Origin: Stramenopiles sp. TOSAG23-3
Taxonomy: Eukaryota > Sar
Direction: 5' to 3'
Assembly (NCBI GenBank): GCA_900128585.1
Contig: LT642752.1
Coordinates: 1-11,172 of the forward strand
Length of the DNA stretch: 11,172 nucleotides
The position numbers and the translations under genes were made by a program. The stretch's first letter is position 1. Each line of letters begins with the position of its first letter. This document shows, piece by piece, positions 1 through 9,000 of the stretch. The notes under the pieces are model-generated. The model was not told the DNA's origin. It ran no database searches and worked only from the letters and a program-made list of their open reading frames with translations.

Positions 1-2
1 TC

Positions 3-3000
3 GGGGGCTTGACTTCTCCCAGAATAAAAGTCGCCTCTGTCCGAAAGACTACTTGTCCTCCTCGAAGTGCGATTTTAAGCACTGAGAACGTCAGGGCAGT
101 TCTTGAGAGTAGATGCATACAGAGAGTCATAAATGACCATGTTGAGACTACGTTTTGTCCCCCACAGGTATGTTATTCAAAATCACGTGTAGATAATGCA
201 AACTCAAAATGGGTCAAATGTTACGTAGATAAGTATCACAAAATCAACCGGCTATTTAGAGTGGTTCAGTGGGACCAGGACGATTTGGGCATGAAACCTA
301 AATGGGTTAGTCGATTGAATTTAATATTAGCATCGTTTGAGAATAAGGAGGGTTTTGAGGCAAGTCTTATAGACGCACAGGAATCCCTGAAGGTGGAGGA
401 GGATGCGCTAACGGCATGCATGACGTTGAATTGTTTAGCTAGTGAATATGCCTCTCCCCCGAAGGAAAGCTTAGTAGCGTGTATACTTCAAAAGGTGAAT
501 GTTACCATTGATGACCAAAAGAGCAAAGAAATTTTGGCGATGTTAGTTGAAGAAACCAAACAACTTTATATGCGAATTGACGTAATATTGGCTTTTCGAA
601 ATCAGACAGGAAAATGCATGTTTTTCAGTAAAACAATTCTCCCGTCTATTGCTAAATTGATTTACCCCGCGGATATTGTGGCAAGCCCAGAAGTGCTTAT
701 TTATCATGCTTCCCCGCATGCGGCACGGCAGAGAAGCAAACGGTTGTTTTCTACTGTACGCCACCCAGCGATTTCTTCGCCTACTTTGATTCGATTCCAA
801 AGTGAAATTCGACGGGTTCATTTGTCGCTCGTCAAGAGAAGTTGTGAGGTTATCACCGCACCATCAGAGTTGGTTACACTTGAGAAGTTTCGATCTGATG
901 TGCTTGAGGCTTTTCAAAACTTCCAACTCTACATTATGGATTATTGGTTCAAACCTATTCTAAACCGATCGCGGCGAATGCATACTTCATGGGACTGCAT
1001 CATTTTTCCGAACCGTTTAAACAAGGGTAAGTTTCCTTTGAAAAGATGGGAAGCTGAAGCGTGTAAAAGAACACGTGACAGGTTTTTTCATATGCTCCGC
1101 ATGACTTGCAATGCTGCTTTAACGCATGCGAAAGATTGCTTGTACAGCAGTTTAAAACAAATTGTGTTCCAACAAAGCAACCCCACTAAGTTGCCCCGGT
1201 TATTGAAAGGCGAGGATCCTAGTGTTCGAAGAATGCACTTTCAGGTTGAATGTGATGTCCGGCCGCTAAATAACGGGAGAGGATTCAACAATTCGGTACA
1301 GGTTTCCCCCAGCGTGGACAATTTCCAATGCGTTTTTTCCAATTTTGTACAAATCGCAAATGGCATTGTGCACCGATATAATGAAGAAATTCAATCTAAA
1401 TTGAGCAATATGAATGCCCCAAGCGTTGCTGAAGTCAAGAATTTTCAGTTCGATCTTAACAAAACTGGTTTTATATGTGGATGCGGTAGGTGGGAAATAT
1501 GTGAAATATGCGAGGCTAGCACGCCCGAAGAATTACAAATTATTTCGCTGCTGCACGGTGAAATTGATCGTCTACTGCAAAAACCAATAAGCACAATTCT
1601 GCAATTGTCCTCTCACGAGGATGTTGTTTTGGGTAGCGATGCCAGAAGAAAGTGGGTAATAGATTGGTACAAGCAGTTTGCAAATATGCAATCGATGGTA
1701 GATGCACTGCCATTTATTTTTGAATCGAATTTTGCTGCATGCCATGATGTTGTATGCTCAAATTCATCATTAGTGTTAGAGAACGATTTATTTATACTAA
1801 GTTTGGTCAGCTACAAAACCATATTGTGCGAAAGTTGGCAATTGCTTAGCAGACAGCTAGGACAAGCGCTGGTTGGAAAAGTGAACGTTGTTTGCCGTGT
1901 AGCTTTTGAAAAATATTCAGAGATAGTCAATAATTTAAACGCCCCAATAGCAACTGCCCAGGAGTTACAGGAAAGAATTGAATTTGTCTCAACTCTCGAT
2001 CACCAAGTTGCAGAACTTAAAGGCATGTACGAAAGATGTGCATACGTTTATGATGCACTCAATGAGATTGCATCTGTAACTTCAGAAAACGACTGTTTTG
2101 CACTGCGCTGGGAGACTGCCCGATTTCCAAGTGTAATAATCACAACTATACCGGAGACTATGAAAACCATAAAACGCTGTGCCGAAACATTTACTAATGA
2201 CATATCCAAAGGCGAAACTGCATTTTTTGAGCAATGCAAGCTTGCACTAGAAGCCGTCGCGCCACTCCGACACTATTCGCTGGCAGACCTTTCCGAAGCA
2301 GGGGTATTTGCGTACAATACCGCAAAAGCGGCAGACAACTTGAGCATATGCCAGAAGCGTGCTCAGCAACTAGTTATTGATCGACAAATTTTAGGGATGG
2401 ATAGTGTCGACTACGGTCACGTAGCAAATGGCTACACGGAGGCGCAACATTACGCTCGATTATGGCAGTTGGCCAATGAAATTGAGCAATTTTATGACCA
2501 GATTATGGGGCGGCAAGTAAATCTGTATTCTCATCGAGAAGGGAATCGGCTCGTCAACTTGTGGCTACCGAGGTTACACGAAATTAAAAGGGTGTTTTCC
2601 AGCATCCCAATACCATACAGGGTTATAGAATCACTGACGAGTAAGCTGGTCACGTTAAAAAAGCACCGAAGCATTTTTCCTCTGCTAACTGCGGAAACTT
2701 TACGTCCACGACATTGGGCTATCTTGAGAGAAAGACTGGGATTGGACGCTTTTGAACAGAATGATTTTATTGTAGGCAACGCTGCAAACGATCGAAAACG
2801 GTTGGAAAAACCGTTTCTGATGAAAGAAGCTTATGGGATTCTTTTGAAGCATGTCGGGGGCATTCGTTCTTGTGTCATGCAGTCAAAAAGAGAGAACGAA
2901 ATTGAGCTTATGCTGGAAGCAATGAAAGCCGAGTGGGGAAACTTAGTCGTTCGGGTGGAGCCTATTGACTTTCAGTTTGACGACCCTGTTTCAAGCCCAA

Positions 3001-6000
3001 ATGGTACGGCAAAGCATAAAACCAAACCAGACGTAGTCTTTCAAGCGATTGATAATGCAGCTCAGCTGCAGGAAGTAGCGACGGATCAGCTCGTACAAAC
3101 GAACAAACTGATTGCCGTACGATATGCAGCTTGGCACCTTCAGGATCTGGAGTTTTGGCAAAATTATCTTCAGGGAGCGATTGAGACCATAGAGCTATGG
3201 CAAAATTGTGAAAAAGTTTGTAAATCCGTCGTTCCATTGTGTATAAGGCTCGATACGTTGAAATGCACTTCCACCAATTTCAGTGAGATGATAAATTTGT
3301 TGAAGAGAAAGTGGCAAACAGTGATTGAAGACGCAATATATTCTAGAACTGCTCAAAACTTTTTCGGAAACTCAGAATTACACAAATATGTAGCCGATAC
3401 GTGCACTTCGGTATATCAGCTGTCTTATTCAATTCAAGGTTTCTTGTACAAGAAAAAGACAGAGTATCCCCCGCTTTTTTTCATTAAAGACAGCATTTTA
3501 ACTGACATGCTTGGGCTGGAAAAAGTGGACTTTGGGTTAGTTGCAAAATGTATTCCACATGTTAAGGATATTTCCCAAAGCAGTGACGAACAAGGAAATA
3601 TTTACGTAAACAAAATTGTTACTTCTTGCGATGAAATTATTTCACTCACTAATCCTATTTTCGTTGGTAGTTCTGTAGAAATTGGGGAAATATGCAATTC
3701 AATTTCAAACGAAATGAAAGAATCGATAAAACTTAGCAATGATAAAATCAACATCTTGCATTTAGGCGAAAACTTGATTCAGTGGATCATGAAAACTGAC
3801 ATAGTCCTTCAAATCAAAATTCTTCGTCTGCGCCAACTTTGGTGCCAATCTATCGAACGGGTTATGTCAGCTCAAAATATTCCACACCCCTATGAAGATA
3901 TTTTGCAGCAATTTCAAAATTTGGCATTCACTGTTCTTTCTAAAATTCCGCATTCAAGCGACAAATTACGATTCACACTTTCTTGCGTCTATGCGGTTTT
4001 GCAGCCAATGATAACGCAATTGGAGTTGTTAAGGTGCAACTCATGTGTCGACTCGAGCAGTTACGAATGGACAATTATCCCAAGGGTATACGACCGCACA
4101 GAACAATCCAGTAAATCTACGATGACTATTGCTATACACGAACACGAGATAGAGTACCGGTACAGTGTGTTTAACTTTCCACAGTCGTATTGTCTCGTGA
4201 TTTCATCGATAACAGAGCGGTGTATCTTTGCAATTTTACAGCATGTTGGGTCTCTTGTAGGTGCTGTTGTTTCCGGGCCAATTGGGTCTGGTAAAAGTTC
4301 TTCAATAATAGCAGCTGCAGAACTTTGTGGCTCTGCATTAACGTTTTTGTCGTGGAACATATTATCGGTTGAAAAGACGTTCAATGATACATTTCGAGGA
4401 ATATTGGGAGGTGGTAATTGGGTATGCCTAGAGGGACTAGAACACTGTTCCCCTACTGTGCTCTCCGCACTGGCAACCATTATTTTGCGAATGCGATCTC
4501 TGGGTCAGACTCAATCGATTAGTGTTGGTGGGAAGGGTACACGAGTTCATCGTCATTCTCACTTTTTAGGTTTAATGGCGTTCCCTCTTAGCTACAAGCA
4601 AAAGCAATTTTTTGCTTCCTCTACGAAGGATATTTTATTAAATCCTCGAGCAGGCTTTCCTGCCATTCACACAGTTTCTATGCCATCTTGGAAGCGAACT
4701 GCTGAACTGATGATTGCCACCAGCGGAATCCCAAATTTAGGAATGTACGAAAATAAAGTCGAGGCTCTTTTCAAAGAAGTAAACGATCGGTATTGTAAAC
4801 ACAACAAATTTTATAGATCCATTTTAGCAAAACCATTGGGGTTTATAACCCTGGGGAAAATTATAAGAAATGTTCAATCTCAAATGTTGAAGAATTTGGA
4901 TTCTTATCGTGATCTGCATGTACAAATTTGGATTAATGCACTTCGAGAAACTTTGCATTCAAGTATAAATACACCTGATCATTCGTGGTTAGACTGTACG
5001 ATTTATACTATGTTTTTGGGAAAAGGTGACATCCCCGTTCCAACTGTAGACGCCAAAGAAGAGTCTGCATTCAGGCTAAAAATGGAAGAGTTGAATGTTG
5101 CAATATCGTCTCGGAAAGGATTATACATAGTTGGATCGTCTATGGTTGGAAAATCATCGATCCTTAGAAAATGTGCGAGCGAGAGCCTTGGGGCAAAATA
5201 CATCACGGTTTTACTTCCAGGAACACTTAGCCCACCCGTACTGTACGGTTCTTTCGACAGTCTTGAGCAATGGAATCCCGGGGTAATTGAAGTTATTCTT
5301 GCAAGTGCCAAAGAGGGAGATGATCGTGTGAAAACTACAAAAAATAAGGAGAACTGGGTAGTTTTTGATGGAGAAATTGATGAGCTTTGGTTCTCCATAA
5401 TCAGTTCCGTGCTAAGAAAACCAGAACATTTCAATTGGGGAAGCAAAGCTACGATCAATGGTGGCAGAGGTTATAAGTACATATTTGAAGTTACTGACTT
5501 AAAATCATTGTCTCCCTCGGGAATCTACAATTGCGCTACTGTTCACATGGGCGAAGACGTGATATCATGGCGCAAATTTGCAATTATGTTTATAAATCAA
5601 ACGTTCGTCGAACAGCGTATTTGCGGATATATAATACTTTTAATTGACGAGATCTTGCCTGATGTGTTTCAACTGTCTCCAAATGTAAGCAATCATACGA
5701 AGAAACTACTGACAAATCAATTTTTGCTTATGCTGAGGTCAATCGTTCCTAAAAACATGAGGTCAGACTCTACCAAAAAGAATATTCGCAAGAAACCGGT
5801 CGTATTGAAAAGATGGCAAAAGGCTTCTGAGACAATTACAGATAATGTACGAAAAGCAAGAAAACAAGAAATGAAAACTAATTCTGAGTTTTCGCAAATG
5901 GAATTGCTGGTTAACTCCGGGGACAACAATCTTACGATATTGCGAGCATCTGTTGTCTTTTCTATAGAGTGGGCTTTCCGCACGTTTACTGGAGAAAGCA

Positions 6001-9000
6001 ACTTTTCTGAAAATTTTATGGTTATACTTAAAGCGAAGCTCCCCTCTGTCTTTTTGGCTGTTCCAAAAGGTTTGACTATTCACGATTGCTTTTACGACCG
6101 TGGCCAAAATACTTGGACAAAATGGGAGGCGTTGCAGACTACTTATAATTCACAATTTACAAAGGGCAATACCGTTCGACAGAACAAAACCCCAAGTAAC
6201 CACGGCCAAGAATCGCTGTCGTGGATTGTTGCGCCTACGCAAAATATTTTGCGAACCAGCTGGGTTTTGCCACAATTGGTTCAATCTCGCCAACATGTTT
6301 ACCTAGCAGGTCCTTCTGGGAGTGGGAAAACATGTTCTTGGAAATTTGCTCTGTCATTTTCTCAAATGGACTCGCACAGTACACTATGTACTCATTTGCA
6401 TAGCTATAGTAGTGCAAGTCAATTCGAAAAAAACTTGAGATCAAAGTTGAGTGACCGAAAAAATTGCATAAGTGCACCTCTAAACGGACAATATTTAAAT
6501 GTGATTATCGAGGACCTGAATCTTGTGATGGGAAAATCGAAGGAAATCACGACAAAATATAGAAGTCAACAATCGGTGTTTGCTTCCATCAGGGGACGAC
6601 TAAATGCCCTCCCGTGCTACAATGAGAAATTGAAATTGTTTCAAAAAATTGAAGGAGTATTGTGCCTGCTTGTTGGGCGCAGTGGATTGGACAGCGAGGA
6701 ACAGAACCAGTCGCCAGAGTGGAACCGTTGCAAGCGCCACGCAGTCCATTGTTCTACGAAAGAACATTCAAAGGATGACTTTTATTCCATTCTTGCTGCT
6801 AACTGTTCCTCAACGAATACCAATTCATCGTCAATTTTAAGAAATATCGCCAAGATCTCTTCTGACGCATTCGCTTTGTGTCGCGATATTGTAGCCACAA
6901 AAATGGGAAAAGTTAACAAGGATAGAATTAACACTTTTCGCATGGTGCGATTCTGGAAAAGGATCGTTGCAATTGTTCCCCACGTTGCGGAGCCTACCGA
7001 TATACAGAGACTGTGGTGGCAAGAGCTCGGTGATTGTGTGAGTGACTATATGGCAGGTTATTACGACTCAAAAAGAATATTCAACGGAATAGCGTCATTA
7101 AATGTACAACATGACGTAGTCACACACCCGTATGACCCAAAATTTCGCATTTGGCGGCATGTCAGCACAGGTTCATACGAAACTGTAGAATTACATGAAA
7201 AGCAAAATGAGGTATCCCCTGGCCAAGGAGATAATATTCTCCATGTTGTGCCTATGGATACCAACAATGAAATAGTTGATGATACGGAAGAAAAGAAGGG
7301 GGAAGATGTGAGTTCAGACGATGGCATAAATGGTACAGAGATGGTAGAGGTGGAGATGGTAAGTGCCGGTGAGAGCGAGAATGAGGCAACGGAGATCGAA
7401 GATTCGGCTGGAACAGATCCAAAATCGAAATCTTTAAAAAAAGAGAAAAAGAAGAAAGGGAGAAAAGGGACAAAAGGGAAAAGTCCAAAAAAAAAGAGAA
7501 AAAAACCTCAAAAGCGTGGAAAAAATAAACGCAAGCTTTCAAAAACGAAAAAGGCGAAAAAGAACCGAAAGGGGGGGGGGGACCACGAAGTCGATGGGGC
7601 AGAAGGTGATGCGGGGGATATTGCAGAGGGAAAAGGTTTGCCTGTCTCATCAACATTTTGGCAATGTGGAATGGCAGAGCTGCTGGAACGATTTAAACTT
7701 CCTATCGACAGGTCCCAAGCGTTGATTGTAGTAATTCTTCGCTTGATTCAACAGATGCAAGACCACGAAGCAGCGTGCATCTCTACTCTAATTGCACCAC
7801 CTGGTTTTCGGGGCAGATCATTTGTGCTTATTGCCGCATCTCTGTGCAAATTTCAACATATCATAACCCTGGATTCAGTTGAGAATGTATTCGAAAGGCA
7901 ACTGTTTTACAAATCTTTAGAAAGCCAAATTGAAGACTCTTGTGCACTTATCATTAGGGTAAAAGACCCGAACTGCGCATCGACGGTGTGTTTTATCAAT
8001 GCTTTGGTTCAATTTGCAGTAAACAAATCATTGGTTGAACTGAGGGAAATTTGTTCTTCGAATACAGATGAAATAGCAAACAACAGTGGTGCAAACGAAG
8101 CTTTAGGACATTCAAAAATAAAAATTGTTTTATTGTTTTCCAGCATGGAAGCTTGGATCGATTTATGTACTCGCCAGTGCTCATCCGTCTTTAGGCTAGC
8201 AGAAACCATCAATATTAGACTGGCATGGGGTTTGCGGAACACCCTGTTCGCGGTTGCTACCACAGCATGGATGCCGTTGGTCAACAGTTTTGAGGGGGCG
8301 CTTGCTTCTGATAAAATAACGAAGAAAACAAGGGCCAAACTAGAATTGTCTCACAACCTTGACAATATAGCCGATGCCAGCGTTGATATGTATAATTCCA
8401 TGGCTCTGGCTATGACAAAGGTTTTTGATTGCAACTGCAGTGGCTATATGTGCCCTTCAAGATTTATAGATATTCTCGTCGCCGCGACGGGGTACGCACA
8501 GACTGTATTGGACCGCGATTGGAATCACCTCTTATTGTACTCCTCGACTCGTCGATCTGTCCAGTCTTTGAAGAAAGCAAAAAAAGACATCATTAAATTA
8601 TTAAAAAGGCAGGACGCAAATGTAAAACAGAAACGCTTAATTAGAGATACAGCCAAGGCAAAAGTTGACGGTGCTCTCAGTGATATCTCAAAATTTTTTG
8701 TCAACACGAACGAAGATGCTAAAAACGCAAATGAGAATGTACAATCTAGCAGAGAGAATCTAATAACCCTAGAACATATAAGAGACGAATTGACGAATTT
8801 GAAGAGCGTTATTGTGGCTCAATTGCGCTCTACAGAAGAAGACATTGTAGCTGCATTATCTCTTCTAAAAATTGATAACGTTCCCGCGCAGCCCGTGACC
8901 GACATGTTACACATATATGTATATCTGTTACAGGCTTCACACGAGAGCGATCTGATGGAAAGCAATCCCACTGTCAATTTATCGCATCAATGGCCTTCAA

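Noticed and set aside
9-11. TTG as a bacterial-type start codon
   Set aside because: The product is a dynein, known only from eukaryotes, where TTG starts are not expected; the frame is simply open at the window edge.
4061-4480. Antisense open frame of 139 codons
   Set aside because: Covers the AAA1 P-loop region on the other strand; no family similarity seen.
5003-5458. Antisense open frame of 151 codons
   Set aside because: Overlaps the best-conserved part of the dynein (AAA2); no motif or initiation context supports it.
7200-7640. Unspliced intron instead of a protein insert
   Set aside because: Considered because the stretch is absent from other dyneins, but it stays in frame without stops, has strong amino-acid bias (acidic then basic), and lacks a convincing donor-acceptor pair. 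RNA data could still overturn this.
7252-7656. Antisense Ser/Phe/Leu/Pro-rich frame of 134 codons
   Set aside because: It is the complement of the lysine-rich block; its low complexity is a by-product of the A-rich sense strand.
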